Positions 33,072 through 42,166 are shown, numbered from the stretch's first letter. The stretch is 64,000 nucleotides of DNA from Planctomycetota bacterium (GCA_029260765.1 JAJDCP010000191.1:1-64000); one strand, 5' to 3'. Translations and numbers: made by a program. Notes: a model not told the origin generated them from the sequence alone.

Positions 33072-34264
33072 CGCTGTGTTCCTCCGTTGGGAGCCATGTC
33101 GGAACCGATACAGAGGTGCGGGGCGCCGCCTTGAGACCAGGGCACTCCGAAGGGTTTCAACGCCCCCTGCGGTCCACGCAGCTGGAGCTGGTGGGGAACA
33201 GCCTCCAGGCCGCTCTCGCGCAGAATGCCCTGGCCGTCGGTACGTCCGCTGCGCACCTCGCTGCCTGCGGCGCACAGAGAGTAGGACAGGCCCGCCAGGG
33301 GTTTCAGACCATCGCGGGCGAACAGCTGGGCACAGACGCGCTGGCGCTGAGGAAGGCCATAGTCGAGTTGCACCAGCAAAGGCTGTGCGCAACGGCTGGG
33401 TACAGGCGTCAGGCCGACGATGCGCTCCTGACCGGCAGGCGTGCGCACATGCAGGCGGTGCGGCAGCGCGGGCACATCCCGAAGCCGCACGAGCCCTTGG
33501 CTGGTCGCCACGCATGGCGTTGTCCGGCCATCGGGACCTTGCAGCTGGCAGGAGATGCCCGCCAGAGGCCGGCGGCTCGAGGTGTCGAAGAGTTGGGCGA
33601 GGATCTGCGCGGCGCCGGTGTGCAAGCCTGGCACAACTTGCAGGTGCGGTTGCTTTCGGCTCTCGCTGAGCCAGGGCACGCCGACCACGTGTTCTTTGCC
33701 AGCAACATCATTGATCAGCAGCTCGTAGCGCCCAGCAGCAAGGCCCCGCTGGCGCAGAATGCCCAGGCCGTCGGTGAGCCCGCGCGCGACCAGTCGGTCC
33801 GAGACCCGCAAGGCATAGGGAGTGTGTGCCAGAGGATTGCGCCCCCGGCTGTCGCGTAGCTCTACAAAGACCTGCACCCTTACGCCGAAGCCCGGGACCG
33901 CCTGCAAGTGCGGCTCCGTGTGTTCGAGGCCGATCCACGGCAAACCCAACGTGCGCAGATTGCCCCCGGGATCGCGAAGCTGCAGGCAGTAACGCTCGGG
34001 TTTCAGGTTTCGGTGTTGCAGCGTTCCGCGGGCGTCGGTTCGGCCCTGCAACCGCTCCCCGGCCGCCCCTTCCACGGTGTATTCCAAGCCAGCAAGCGGA
34101 TGCTCGCCGGCGCAGTCATACAAACGGGAGAACAGCTGCACCTGCGGAGGACGCCGGACCACGATGCGGTACAGCTTGCCGCTGCGCAACCTGAGGCTCT
34201 GGTCGTGGTCTTCGATCGCGAGCTGGATCGATTCCTGCCGGTGGACTGTGGCTGCGCCGCCCAT
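33068..34264 (-). CDS. protein with four tandem beta-sandwich-like repeats, unknown function
   Basis: Predicted 398-residue protein, not recognised. It contains four repeats of about 85-90 residues, each with the pattern FxxLxDxxGxxPLAGxxYxLxxxGRxxxGxTDxxGxLxxxxLxxxxYxLxL, then VGVPWL and a PHLQVVPG link. This pattern is common in prealbumin-like or carboxypeptidase-regulatory-like folds and in repeats attached to bacterial secretion effectors. No signal peptide is seen. The start at 34264 is preceded by GGGAG. It is coupled by ATGA to the large duplicated-module protein and is its likely partner. Confidence 0.75.
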   Translation of the reverse strand: MGGAATVHRQESIQLAIEDHDQSLRLRSGKLYRIVVRRPPQVQLFSRLYDCAGEHPLAGLEYTVEGAAGERLQGRTDARGTLQHRNLKPERYCLQLRDPGGNLRTLGLPWIGLEHTEPHLQAVPGFGVRVQVFVELRDSRGRNPLAHTPYALRVSDRLVARGLTDGLGILRQRGLAAGRYELLINDVAGKEHVVGVPWLSESRKQPHLQVVPGLHTGAAQILAQLFDTSSRRPLAGISCQLQGPDGRTTPCVATSQGLVRLRDVPALPHRLHVRTPAGQERIVGLTPVPSRCAQPLLVQLDYGLPQRQRVCAQLFARDGLKPLAGLSYSLCAAGSEVRSGRTDGQGILRESGLEAVPHQLQLRGPQGALKPFGVPWSQGGAPHLCIGSDMAPNGGTQR

Positions 34265-34423
34265 GCTTGTAGCTCCCGGTGCTGTTGTCAGCTCGGGAGT
34301 TACACATCGCGTGCCCAAGAGCCAAGCCGCCCAACAGCCGGCTTGGAGGAGAATCGAGGGGAGCTGGGATGTAAAGTTGCCTGCCTGGTCTTACAGCCTG
34401 GCGGCTCGTGCGCGCCAGAAGCC

Positions 34424-35200
34424 TCAGCGCTCGGTCGGCAGGCTCTGGCTGAAGCTGCCCAGGTCCTTGAGCTGCTGGATGGTGACGTCCGCGTCGACCC
34501 CGCGGGGCATCTTGGTGGCCGGCTGGCCGAAGCGGATCTTGTGCAGCAGCTCCCAGGGATTGTCGACGGCGATCAGGCCGACGAAGTCTTCATATTCCGG
34601 ATCGTCCTTCGGGGACTCGAGGCCATCCTGACCGTGGCAGGCGGCGCAGCGTTTGTTCTCGCCGATGCCCTGCCTGTAGATGGTCGCGCCATCCGCCGCC
34701 GACCCGGTGAACAGGCCATCGGCGTCGATCAGCTCGGCGCTATCGAGCAGGCCGCCGCGGACGAAGGCCACCAGATCGGCGATGTCCTGATCGGACAGGC
34801 CCGCCGCCCCGTAGCCATGGGTCTCTTTCAGCAGGCTGGTCAGCTCCGCTTCCTCTTTGCTGCTCCCCAAGATACCCGCAAAGCCCGTCTTGTGGCTGCC
34901 GAGGCCGTAGGCGCCTGTGACCCCCTTGTAGTCCCAGCCGTGGCATTCCTTGCAGCGCCAGGTCGTCGGGCCCTTGCGGGTGTTCGACTCCTGATCGGGC
35001 CGCGTGGCCCAGAGCGGATGCTCTCCCTCGGGAGGATTGACAAGCGCGACCGCCCACCAGTTGTCATAGAGCTGGCCACCACGCGCCAGGTCGCCCACCA
35101 GCGGCGTTCCGGGAGAATCCGGGGGAGGCTGTTCGTCTCCACAACCTGCCAGCAGCAGTAGCACACACGCGCAACTCAACCATTTCCACGTCATCGGCAT
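34424..35200 (-). CDS. di-haem cytochrome c lipoprotein
   Basis: Predicted 258-residue c-type cytochrome anchored as a lipoprotein (LAGC, Cys20). Two haem-binding motifs are present: Cys83-K-E-Cys86-His87 and Cys185-A-A-Cys188-His189, each inside a cytochrome-c-like fold with later Met residues as possible axial ligands. It would carry electrons at the outer side of the inner membrane or the inner face of the outer membrane. GGAGG lies 9 nt before the ATG; a second ATG two codons later is possible. It is divergent from the Lgt-like gene; the redox partner is unknown. Confidence 0.88.
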   Translation of the reverse strand: MPMTWKWLSCACVLLLLAGCGDEQPPPDSPGTPLVGDLARGGQLYDNWWAVALVNPPEGEHPLWATRPDQESNTRKGPTTWRCKECHGWDYKGVTGAYGLGSHKTGFAGILGSSKEEAELTSLLKETHGYGAAGLSDQDIADLVAFVRGGLLDSAELIDADGLFTGSAADGATIYRQGIGENKRCAACHGQDGLESPKDDPEYEDFVGLIAVDNPWELLHKIRFGQPATKMPRGVDADVTIQQLKDLGSFSQSLPTER

Positions 35201-35344
35201 GCCCGAGAACCTCCGTTGGGATCAGGCGGCTATTCTACGACCTGGCGGGAAGATCCTGCAAAGGCTTTGGCGGCAGCTCCGAGCAGACTGCTGGCAGATG
35301 GGGCTCAGGACGCTATCGTATGGGTGCATCCACAGGGGGCGGGT

Positions 35345-36106
35345 ATGCTGCAAAAGCTGTACGGGATTCCCTTGTACCCTCTCTTTCAGGCCCTGACCGT
35401 GGCGATGGTCGTGGTGTTGGCGAAGCGTTTTCTGCACCAGGCCGGCATCGGCACCCGGCATGCCCTGGGAGCCCTGGCCCTGTACCTGCTGGCCAACTTC
35501 GTGGCCGCCAAAGTGTTCTACGATGTCTTCAAGAGCGTGCAGCCCTGGTCATGGGCGCGCTACGTGGACCTCCAACACTACTTCAACGGCGGCTTCTGGG
35601 GTTGGCTGCTGGCGTTCCTGCCTTTGGCCGGCCTCTACCCCTTCGTGTGCGGGGTGTCACGAGCAGGTTTCTACCGCGCCATCGCTTTGCTGCTGCCGCC
35701 GGTGATTGCCGTCCAGAAGCTGGCTTGTTTCTGCAGCGGGTGCTGCTCGGGCGTCGCCTGCTCGCTGCCCTGGGCGGTCAGCTTTCCGGCCTCGAGCCAG
35801 GCGACCCTGACGGGGGTGCCGGTCCATCCACTCCAGCTCTATGACGCTCTGGCTGCCTGCGCTCTGGCTGCGATTCTGTTCTGGGTCGACCGGCGACCGG
35901 GCTGGCGCGTGTTTCTGCTGCCGCTGTTCGTGGGAATCTATGCGGCCGCGCGCTGTCTGACCGAGTTCTTGCGGCCCGCCTTTCAGGGCAGCCTGTCCAC
36001 GGGCCAAAAGCTCGAGCTGGTCGCGATCGGCCTGGCCCTTGCGATCTTGCTGCTCGGCCGCGGGCCGTGGCGCAGGCTGCTGGAGAGCCCTCTGCAGATC
36101 TGCTAG
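35345..36106 (+). CDS. Lgt-like membrane protein (prolipoprotein diacylglyceryl transferase family)
   Basis: Predicted 253-residue polytopic membrane protein with about six helices. Motifs resemble the Lgt family: KLACFCSGCCSG (Lgt-type R-x-CF-GCC-G), PVHPLQLYDAL, and YAAARCLTEFLR with Arg in the active-site region, then LSTGQKLEL. Lgt moves diacylglyceryl from phosphatidylglycerol to lipoprotein cysteines. It diverges enough that another acyl or lipid transfer role is possible. The ATG at 35345 (gggggcggg upstream) gives the normal N-terminus. A canonical lgt was not seen in the window. Confidence 0.75.
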   Translation: MLQKLYGIPLYPLFQALTVAMVVVLAKRFLHQAGIGTRHALGALALYLLANFVAAKVFYDVFKSVQPWSWARYVDLQHYFNGGFWGWLLAFLPLAGLYPFVCGVSRAGFYRAIALLLPPVIAVQKLACFCSGCCSGVACSLPWAVSFPASSQATLTGVPVHPLQLYDALAACALAAILFWVDRRPGWRVFLLPLFVGIYAAARCLTEFLRPAFQGSLSTGQKLELVAIGLALAILLLGRGPWRRLLESPLQIC

Positions 36107-36135
36107 ATTGACAGTACTTGCGGGAGGAGCAAGCT

Positions 36136-36420
36136 GTGAAAAATCTGCCGTCTGTCGAGGCGCTCGAGGGCGCCCATGACTTCCCCGGGCCCTACACGAT
36201 CAAAGTCATCGGCCGTGCGCATGCCGGCTTCTCCGACGCTGCCTGCTATGCCGCCCGCGAGGTGCTCGGGCTCGAGGCCTCGGTAGAGGCGGCCCTGCGG
36301 CTCAGCGCCCACGGCCGCCACGCGTGTGTGACCCTGACTCTGCAGGTGGAGTCTGCCGAGCAGGTGCGCAGCGTCTACCTGCAGCTCGCCGAGTTGCAGG
36401 GCCTGCGCATGATGTTCTGA
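36136..36420 (+). CDS. DUF493 (YbeD-like) family protein
   Basis: Predicted 94-residue small cytosolic protein of the DUF493/YbeD family (ferredoxin-like ACT-type fold), shown by DFPGPYTIKVIGRAHAGF and VTLTLQVESAEQVRSVYLQLAEL. The biochemical role of the family is unclear. GTG start at 36136 with GGGAGGAG six nt upstream; the upstream TTG is less likely. It lies 29 nt after the Lgt-like gene, probably in the same transcript. Confidence 0.85.
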   Translation: MKNLPSVEALEGAHDFPGPYTIKVIGRAHAGFSDAACYAAREVLGLEASVEAALRLSAHGRHACVTLTLQVESAEQVRSVYLQLAELQGLRMMF

Positions 36421-36435
36421 GGGCAGCCCGCCGAC

Positions 36436-37422
36436 TCAGTAGCTCGCGGCGCGTGCGCGGATGGGCGCACGATCCTCGCGGTAACCGCAGATCAGGGCGG
36501 CCGCAGCTTGGGCCGAGGTAGAGCGCGGCGCGTAGCCCAGGCGCGCACGCGCCTTGGCGATCGAGTAACAATTGGGATAGAAGATGTAGCCGTCCTGGTA
36601 GGAGGGCAGGTCGTGGATCCGCAGCCAACGGCCCACAACCACTCCCAAGCGCGCCAGCCAGGCTGGTAGGGAGACGATCCGCGAGCGGCTCTCGACGGCC
36701 TCGACCATCGCCTCCAGGATCTCGCGTTGGCTGCAGCGGCCAGCCGACGAGACGTTGAAGGCCTCCCCGAGCGCACCGGGCTCGCGTGCGGCCAACTCGA
36801 AGGCGGCCAACACGTCTTCGAGCCCTACGAAGTCCCCCGGAATGCTGCCATCGCCGATCACCGCCACGCGTTTGTGGGCGAGAATACGGTCCATCAGCCC
36901 GAGCATCGGCCGATGATTGTAGAAGCCGCGCCCGCAGATGGTCGGCATACGTAGAGCGGTCGCGGGCAACCCCTGCGCGGCTGCCTGCCAGAGCAGGTCC
37001 TCGCATTCGAGTTTGTGGCGCCCATACCAGCCGACAGGCTCGCGCGGAGCATCTTCGGGACAAGGCAACGGCGGACGCGTGCCGTAGATCTCGATGGTCG
37101 AGGCGAACACGAAGCGCTCAACGCCGACCTGCTGGCTGGCCTCGAGCAGATTGCGCATCCCGCCGAGGTTGACCTCGTAGCGCTCTGCTTCGGGGCGGCG
37201 CGAGAGCGACTGCACGAAGGCGATGTGGAAGACCCGCTCGACACCCTGCAGGGCGCTGCGCACTGCCTGGGCATCGCGCATGTCGGCCTCGATGAATTCT
37301 GCGCTCAGCGGGCAGTTGCTGCCGCGCCGCAGGTCGAAGATGCGCACCTCGCGCCCTGCCTCCAACAACGCGCGGCTCAATGCCGAGCCCAGGTAGCCGC
37401 CGCCGCCGGTCACCAGATCCAT
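36436..37422 (-). CDS. NAD-dependent epimerase/dehydratase (extended SDR)
   Basis: Predicted 328-residue extended SDR. The N-terminal nucleotide motif TGGGGYLG (5-12) is present, and the active-site YGRHK has Tyr133 and Lys137. It would act on a nucleotide-sugar, a hydroxysteroid-like or another NAD(P)-linked substrate; the chain is too divergent to pick one. The start is supported by GGAGGA upstream. It converges on the DUF493 gene, leaving a 15-nt gap. Confidence 0.85.
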   Translation of the reverse strand: MDLVTGGGGYLGSALSRALLEAGREVRIFDLRRGSNCPLSAEFIEADMRDAQAVRSALQGVERVFHIAFVQSLSRRPEAERYEVNLGGMRNLLEASQQVGVERFVFASTIEIYGTRPPLPCPEDAPREPVGWYGRHKLECEDLLWQAAAQGLPATALRMPTICGRGFYNHRPMLGLMDRILAHKRVAVIGDGSIPGDFVGLEDVLAAFELAAREPGALGEAFNVSSAGRCSQREILEAMVEAVESRSRIVSLPAWLARLGVVVGRWLRIHDLPSYQDGYIFYPNCYSIAKARARLGYAPRSTSAQAAAALICGYREDRAPIRARAASY

Positions 37423-37768
37423 CAGGGGTTCCTCCGTCGGGCACAAGCAGCCCGCCCATGTCCAAGCTAGAGCGAGCTCGAGCAAATCCCGGGCCAGCCC
37501 CGAGCCCCGGCAATGGAGCGCTGCGCCGCAGGTGGAGACGGCCCAAGCTGTCCAGAATACGGACGCCCGATGCGAACGGGCGGGGATTCCCCCGCCCGCT
37601 GCAGCCTGCGGCGAAAATCGTGAAGCCAGGTGCCGCGCCGGTGGTTCGATGGCGAGGCGGACGACACAGCCGGCCCGGATGGCCGGCGAGGAGGAGGGGC
37701 CGCCGCCGTGGTGGCTGGCGAAGCGATTCTTGCCGCAGTCTGCTACCACGCTGCGATCTCCGTCAGGC
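37423..37768. repeat. intergenic repeat region: 9-bp hairpin and copy A of a dispersed repeat
   Basis: This 346-base gap contains a perfect hairpin, cgggcgggg/ccccgcccg (37577-37585 and 37590-37598, loop attc). It also holds, at about 37618-37695, a sequence matching one at 51050-51127 on the other strand, sharing gcgccggtgg, aggcggacgac and ggcccggatggccg blocks. No gene is supported. It seems to be one member of a small family of interspersed intergenic repeats. Confidence 0.65.
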
Positions 37769-38932
37769 TCAGGGCACACGCGCGCTCGGCATGATGCCTT
37801 CGTCGCTGAGCAGCGGGTGCAGCAGCGGGTCGGCCAGCACATCGGCGACGTCCATCACCTGGCCATCGACCAGGCAACGGCCAAACACCAGCCGCAGCCC
37901 GTGCGAGTAGTCGACATACCACTGCACATGAACCGTGCTCAGGGGCTGGATCGGCGTGCCGTTGGGGTAATGCCAACCGTAGATCGCGACCTTTTGCGGA
38001 TTCCAGGCCAGCCGGTTGCTGATGACCACGTCCTTCTTGTGGCCCACCACCAACTCACCCAAGGGGCGGCCCGCGCGTTGGATCTCGATCTTCTGGTTGT
38101 GCTGCTCGATATAGGTCGCGCTCGTCATCTGCGGACCCGGGGTCATCGGCTGGGGCGACAACACATCCTCACCTGCGGCGTGGATGGCATCGACGATCTT
38201 GCGGGTCGGCAGGTAGCAACCGAAGGCGTCGGCGACCTCCTGGGCGTCGCGTGAGCCCAGCCCGATACGCACAAAGTCGGCATCACTGCCGACGGCCAGG
38301 TAGTCGCACGTCACCCAGATGGTCGCGGTGTGGCCCGAGATGCTGAGGTCGATCGGCTTGAACTGGCGCAGGAAATCCGGCAGGTTGCCGTCCTTGAGCT
38401 GCTGCACCACCTCGGGGCCGCGCTGGATCAGGCTCGAGTAGCGCACCAGCTCGATGAACTGGCTGCCCTCCAGAGCGTTCGAGGGCCGGTCGGGGATCAG
38501 ACCCGCGGGATCGCCGATGCTGCCTGGCGGGGCCGGCGGCGGAGGCGCGGGAGGAGGAGCCGGAGGTGGAGCCGGGGGAGGATTGCCACCGACAGCCCCC
38601 CCCCCCGGAGCCAGGCCGAAGACCTTGTCGAAGGCCGCCACGGTGGCAGGCCCGACGACGCCATCGGCGGCCAATCCCTGACTCTGTTGGAAGCGCAACA
38701 CGGCCCCCAGGGTCAGGGGACCGAAGTGGCCATCAGGCACAGCCGGAAAACCGGCGCTGCTCAGGGCGATCTGCAGGGCCGCCACTTCCGGGCCTTTGGA
38801 GCCGTATCTCAAGTACTGTTTGTTGCGCGCGCCATCGAGCAGGGAGTACATGCTCGGTGGCGTGCCGTTCTGGGCCAGGCTCGGGAGAGCCAGGCCAAGG
38901 ATCAGGGTCAGGACAGCGGTGCGTAGCTGCAC
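37769..38932 (-). CDS. secreted peptidoglycan-binding domain protein
   Basis: Predicted 387-residue exported protein. Signal peptide (about 1-21, ending SLAQ), then a PG_binding_1 domain (about 42-102: LRYGSKGPEVAALQIALSSAGF...DGHFGPLTLGAVLRFQ). A Pro/Ala linker (about 110-147) leads to a C-terminal domain of about 240 residues that is not recognised. Start GTG at 38932 with AGGAG five nt upstream. It probably binds the cell wall; the role of the C-terminal domain is unknown. Confidence 0.82.
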   Translation of the reverse strand: MQLRTAVLTLILGLALPSLAQNGTPPSMYSLLDGARNKQYLRYGSKGPEVAALQIALSSAGFPAVPDGHFGPLTLGAVLRFQQSQGLAADGVVGPATVAAFDKVFGLAPGGGAVGGNPPPAPPPAPPPAPPPPAPPGSIGDPAGLIPDRPSNALEGSQFIELVRYSSLIQRGPEVVQQLKDGNLPDFLRQFKPIDLSISGHTATIWVTCDYLAVGSDADFVRIGLGSRDAQEVADAFGCYLPTRKIVDAIHAAGEDVLSPQPMTPGPQMTSATYIEQHNQKIEIQRAGRPLGELVVGHKKDVVISNRLAWNPQKVAIYGWHYPNGTPIQPLSTVHVQWYVDYSHGLRLVFGRCLVDGQVMDVADVLADPLLHPLLSDEGIMPSARVP

Positions 38933-39064
38933 GGCAGCTCCTCTTGATGGGAAAGAGACTCGCGCGTAAAACAGCAAATTCTGTTCCGTTCCGCAGGCAC
39001 CAGGGAATCGGCTTTCTCGCCGGCTCGAGAAACGGAAGGGGAACGCATCCCGAGAACCTGCGGA

Positions 39065-39382
39065 TCATTCCTCAGCGTCGCGGTAGTCCTTGCCCTGCTG
39101 GTAGTCGTCTTCGAGCTCCGTCAGCTCTTCTTCCCAGTCGGCCAGAGGCCTTGCAGCTTCGGGCTCCGGCCGGTCTTTCGGGTCCATCTGCCCGATCCGG
39201 AAATGGACGAAGCTGGCGGGCGCGACATTGCCCTCAAACACGAAGTCGTCATCCTCAGCCAGCTTACAGGCCAGCTCGGCGGGCAGGTGCACGGTCGTCC
39301 CTTGCTGGAAGACCCCGACTCCCTCGACATTGCGGACCCCCTCGCCCACGTAACGGACGGCATAGCGGCGTTCGACCGGCAT
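39065..39382 (-). CDS. small acidic protein, unknown function
   Basis: Predicted 105-residue cytosolic protein, not recognised. The N-terminal half is beta-rich (RRYAVRYVGEGVRNVEG) and the C-terminus is Glu/Asp-rich and helical (EEELTELEDDYQQG). The start is well supported: AGGAGGTGG lies just before the ATG at 39382. It follows the 199-residue membrane protein gene by 13 nt on the same strand, so the two are probably co-transcribed. Confidence 0.65.
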   Translation of the reverse strand: MPVERRYAVRYVGEGVRNVEGVGVFQQGTTVHLPAELACKLAEDDDFVFEGNVAPASFVHFRIGQMDPKDRPEPEAARPLADWEEELTELEDDYQQGKDYRDAEE

Positions 39383-39395
39383 GCACCACCTCCTC

Positions 39396-39995
39396 TCAGC
39401 TGCCCGGCAGCTCGAAAGACTGCCAGGCGCGCAGCAGCGAGCGTACCGCCCGCCGCCCTCCTGCCAACTCAAACAGCGCAGAATCCCCGTCGGGCGGACA
39501 CAGGCGGAGCGGCCCGGTTCCCAGCCAGAACAGCCCCGCCAGGCTGCTGCAGGGTTCGAGGCGCGGCACCTCAAGAGTGCCGACGAACCACCTGCTGCCT
39601 GCCTCGAGGTCGAGCCGTCCGCCGCGCCGTGGCACGAAAACCATCTCCTCTCCGACCAGTCCCAGCATACCTGCCCCCTGCGTTCCGCCGCGCACCAGCC
39701 AGAGCCAACGCGCTGCGCCGAAGCGCGCCAGCCAGGGGCGCACGTCGTGTTGCAGGCACTCTTTCTCGTGGCGTGCCTGCCAGAGCATCACTGCGATCAG
39801 ACCGGCCAACAGTCCGTTGGAAGCCAGCAGCTGCAGCCACCAGAAACCAGCCCCCAAAGCACCCGTGAACGCCCACCAACAACCTGTCAGACCCACGGCC
39901 AGAATCAGCCAGGCCAGGCACAGCAGCCCGAGCAGGCGCCGGAAGTCCAGCGCCAGACCGAGCTCGAGCTCGTGCTGTCGAGGTCGCTGGCTCAA
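39396..39995 (-). CDS. membrane protein with two TM helices, unknown function
   Basis: Predicted 199-residue protein, not recognised. A basic N-terminus is followed by two hydrophobic helices (about 20-45 and 50-75), then a soluble part of about 120 residues rich in Leu and Gly. The TTG at 39995 shares TTGA with the stop of the nucleoside transporter gene, a pattern seen elsewhere in the window. A start further upstream would overlap the transporter by 60 nt. Confidence 0.6.
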   Translation of the reverse strand: MSQRPRQHELELGLALDFRRLLGLLCLAWLILAVGLTGCWWAFTGALGAGFWWLQLLASNGLLAGLIAVMLWQARHEKECLQHDVRPWLARFGAARWLWLVRGGTQGAGMLGLVGEEMVFVPRRGGRLDLEAGSRWFVGTLEVPRLEPCSSLAGLFWLGTGPLRLCPPDGDSALFELAGGRRAVRSLLRAWQSFELPGS

Positions 39996-41824
39996 AGGTC
40001 CAGGGCAGCCCGCAACTCTTCGCTCTGCGCCCGCAGCTCGAAGCTTTGCCACAGGCTGCCGAAAGTCTTCAGCAGCTCTCCGACCCGCTCGCGTTGGGGC
40101 GCCGCAAAGGACTCCAGGGCCGCAGCGTCAAGGCCCCCGCCCGTCTGGACGGCATTGACGAAAGCCGCCCGCGCAGACTGCTGCGTAAGAGGCTCGAGCT
40201 CTGCAGCCAGGAAGCTGCCCGCCACTTCATCCAACAGCCCGTCGATGGACATGCCGGCCAGCAGTGCCTGCGCACGACCACGCCAGGCTTCACCTCCAGC
40301 GGCGCGCAGCTCTTCGATGGCTTGCAGCTCAGCGTTCAGGTGCGCGAACAGCTCCTCCCGCATCGCGAGCACGTTCTCGCGGTAACTGCCCTCGGGGTGG
40401 CGCAGCAGGTATTCATCGCAGTGGAAGACCGAGCGCCCCAGGTACTCCGCCCCAAAGGCCACTTCCGGATCGCGCTCGGGCGAGAAGTAGTAGGCTTCGA
40501 GCTGTCCTTTGACATAGTCGCGGTCGCTGCGCTCACTGGTGATCAACAACCCGGCCAAGGCGGCGGTCATGAAGCTGGCCAGGGCCCCCGCAGCCATCGC
40601 CTTCAGCCCCAAGCGGGCCAGATCCTGGCGGCGTTCGGGGGCCAACCCACCGATTCCCCCGAGCTGGATCGCGATCGAAGAGAAGTTGGCGAAGCCGCAC
40701 AGCGCGTAGGTCGCGATCGTCAGAGAGCGCGGACTGAACTGGGCGGCGTACAACGACAGGGGGATCAGGTTCTTCAGGTCGAGGTAGGCGACGAACTCGT
40801 TGACCGCCACTTTGGTTCCCAACAGGCCGCCGAAGGCAAAGCAGTCCTCGAGCGGCACGCCCATCGCCAGAGCCAGCGGCGCGAACACATAGCCGAAGAT
40901 CTCTTGCAACCTGCCCGGCCACCACTGCTGCATCGACAGCTGGGCGGCGGAGCCCGGAGTCATCAGTCCGAGCAGCTGATCTTTGATCAGCCCCAACGTG
41001 GCGTCCGCCAGAGCGATCAAGGCGACGAAGGCGATCAACATCGCCGCGACGTTCAACGCCAGCTTCATGCCGTCGGCCGCACCACTGGCCGCCGCATCTA
41101 CAACGTTGGCGGTGGTCTTTTCGATCTTGAGCTTGACCTCGCCCGCGGTCTTCGAGACCTCGGTCTCGGGCACCAGCAACTTCGCCAACACCAGCGCCGC
41201 GGGCGCGCTCATCACCGAAGCAGACAAGAGGTGGCCGGCATCGATGCCGAAGCGCACATAGGCGACCAGCACCCCGCCTGCGATGGTCGCAAATCCCCCC
41301 GTCATCAACGCCATCAGCTCAGAGCGGGTCATCGAGGAGATGAACGGGCGCACCACGATCGGGGCCTCGGTCTGGCCGACGAAGACATTGGCCGCGACCG
41401 ACAGCGATTCAGCTCCCGAGACACCCATCACCCGCTGCATCAGCCAGGCCATCGCCCAGACCACCCACTGCATCACGCCGAGGTGGTAGAGGATCGCCAT
41501 CAGGCTCGCGAAGAACACGATGGTGGTCAGCACCTGGAAAGCGAAGATGAAGCCCTGATTGCCGTCGGCCAGCGAGCCGAACACGAACGTGCCCCCGGCG
41601 TCGGCGAAAGACAGGATCTCGTTGATGAAGCGTTTGAAGCCGTCGAAGACGGTCACCCCGAACGAGGTGTGCAGGATGAAGATCGCGAACACCAACTGCA
41701 GCGCAATGCCGGTCCCGATCAGCCGCCAGGAGATCTTGCGGCGCCTCTCTGACAGGGCGAAGGCGAGCAGCACGATCGCGGCCAGCCCGCCCAGGCTGAC
41801 GAGGTTGGGAAGCCAGGAAGCCAT
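39992..41824 (-). CDS. concentrative nucleoside transporter (CNT/NupC family) with C-terminal extension
   Basis: Predicted 610-residue inner-membrane transporter coupling nucleoside uptake to a Na+ or H+ gradient. Family motifs are clear: VFVGQTEAPI, FGGLLGTKVAVNEFVAY and ALCGFANFSSIAIQLGGIGGLAPERR. The transporter part ends near residue 430, which is normal for the family. An extra soluble region of about 180 residues follows, with no recognised domain, and may regulate the transporter. The ATG at 41824 has a GAGGGG site. The stop overlaps the start of the following membrane protein gene. Confidence 0.9.
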   Translation of the reverse strand: MASWLPNLVSLGGLAAIVLLAFALSERRRKISWRLIGTGIALQLVFAIFILHTSFGVTVFDGFKRFINEILSFADAGGTFVFGSLADGNQGFIFAFQVLTTIVFFASLMAILYHLGVMQWVVWAMAWLMQRVMGVSGAESLSVAANVFVGQTEAPIVVRPFISSMTRSELMALMTGGFATIAGGVLVAYVRFGIDAGHLLSASVMSAPAALVLAKLLVPETEVSKTAGEVKLKIEKTTANVVDAAASGAADGMKLALNVAAMLIAFVALIALADATLGLIKDQLLGLMTPGSAAQLSMQQWWPGRLQEIFGYVFAPLALAMGVPLEDCFAFGGLLGTKVAVNEFVAYLDLKNLIPLSLYAAQFSPRSLTIATYALCGFANFSSIAIQLGGIGGLAPERRQDLARLGLKAMAAGALASFMTAALAGLLITSERSDRDYVKGQLEAYYFSPERDPEVAFGAEYLGRSVFHCDEYLLRHPEGSYRENVLAMREELFAHLNAELQAIEELRAAGGEAWRGRAQALLAGMSIDGLLDEVAGSFLAAELEPLTQQSARAAFVNAVQTGGGLDAAALESFAAPQRERVGELLKTFGSLWQSFELRAQSEELRAALDL

Positions 41825-41935
41825 CGATCACCCCTCGGTGCCGCGGCAGCGGCCGCGCGCAGTCGTGCCGGGACCTCCGGCAGATCGTAGAATGGGCGGA
41901 AGCTACCAGGAAGGCGCCACGGCTGTCAACGGGTG

Positions 41936-42166
41936 TCAGCCATCGTCTGCGGCTGGAGCGGGCACGTGCGGCGATGGTCCGTTGCTGGCCTGCGCTTGCT
42001 GCTCGGCGCGCTGCGCCAGCAGCCGGCGCACCAGGGCGGCGCGTTTCTGTAGGGCCGGGTCATCGGGGTTGAGCACCAGGGCCAGCTCGATCAGCTCGCC
42101 GTCGGGATTGGGGAGCAGGACCTTGCCATCTTCGCGGATGAAGATCTCGACCTCACCTTCAAGCAT
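41936..42166 (-). CDS. small protein downstream of radical SAM gene
   Basis: Predicted 76-residue soluble protein, not recognised. The first 30 residues form a beta-like stretch (VEIFIREDGKVLLPNPDGELIELA), followed by a helix (QKRAALVRRLLAQRAEQQAQ) and a Pro/Ala tail. GGGAGG lies eight nt before the ATG. It is 12 nt after the radical SAM gene stop and probably part of the same operon, so it could be a partner or substrate; this is inference. Confidence 0.6.
   Translation of the reverse strand: MLEGEVEIFIREDGKVLLPNPDGELIELALVLNPDDPALQKRAALVRRLLAQRAEQQAQASNGPSPHVPAPAADDG

Noticed and set aside
39396..40060. Shared WQSFEL near the ends of the nucleoside transporter and the 199-residue membrane protein
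   Set aside because: Only six residues; DNA similarity is short, so duplication cannot be claimed.
38566..40158. Plus-strand open frame of 530 codons across three minus-strand genes
   Set aside because: Low-complexity Pro/Ser/Arg/Gln translation and no ribosome site; the minus-strand genes have better starts and domains.
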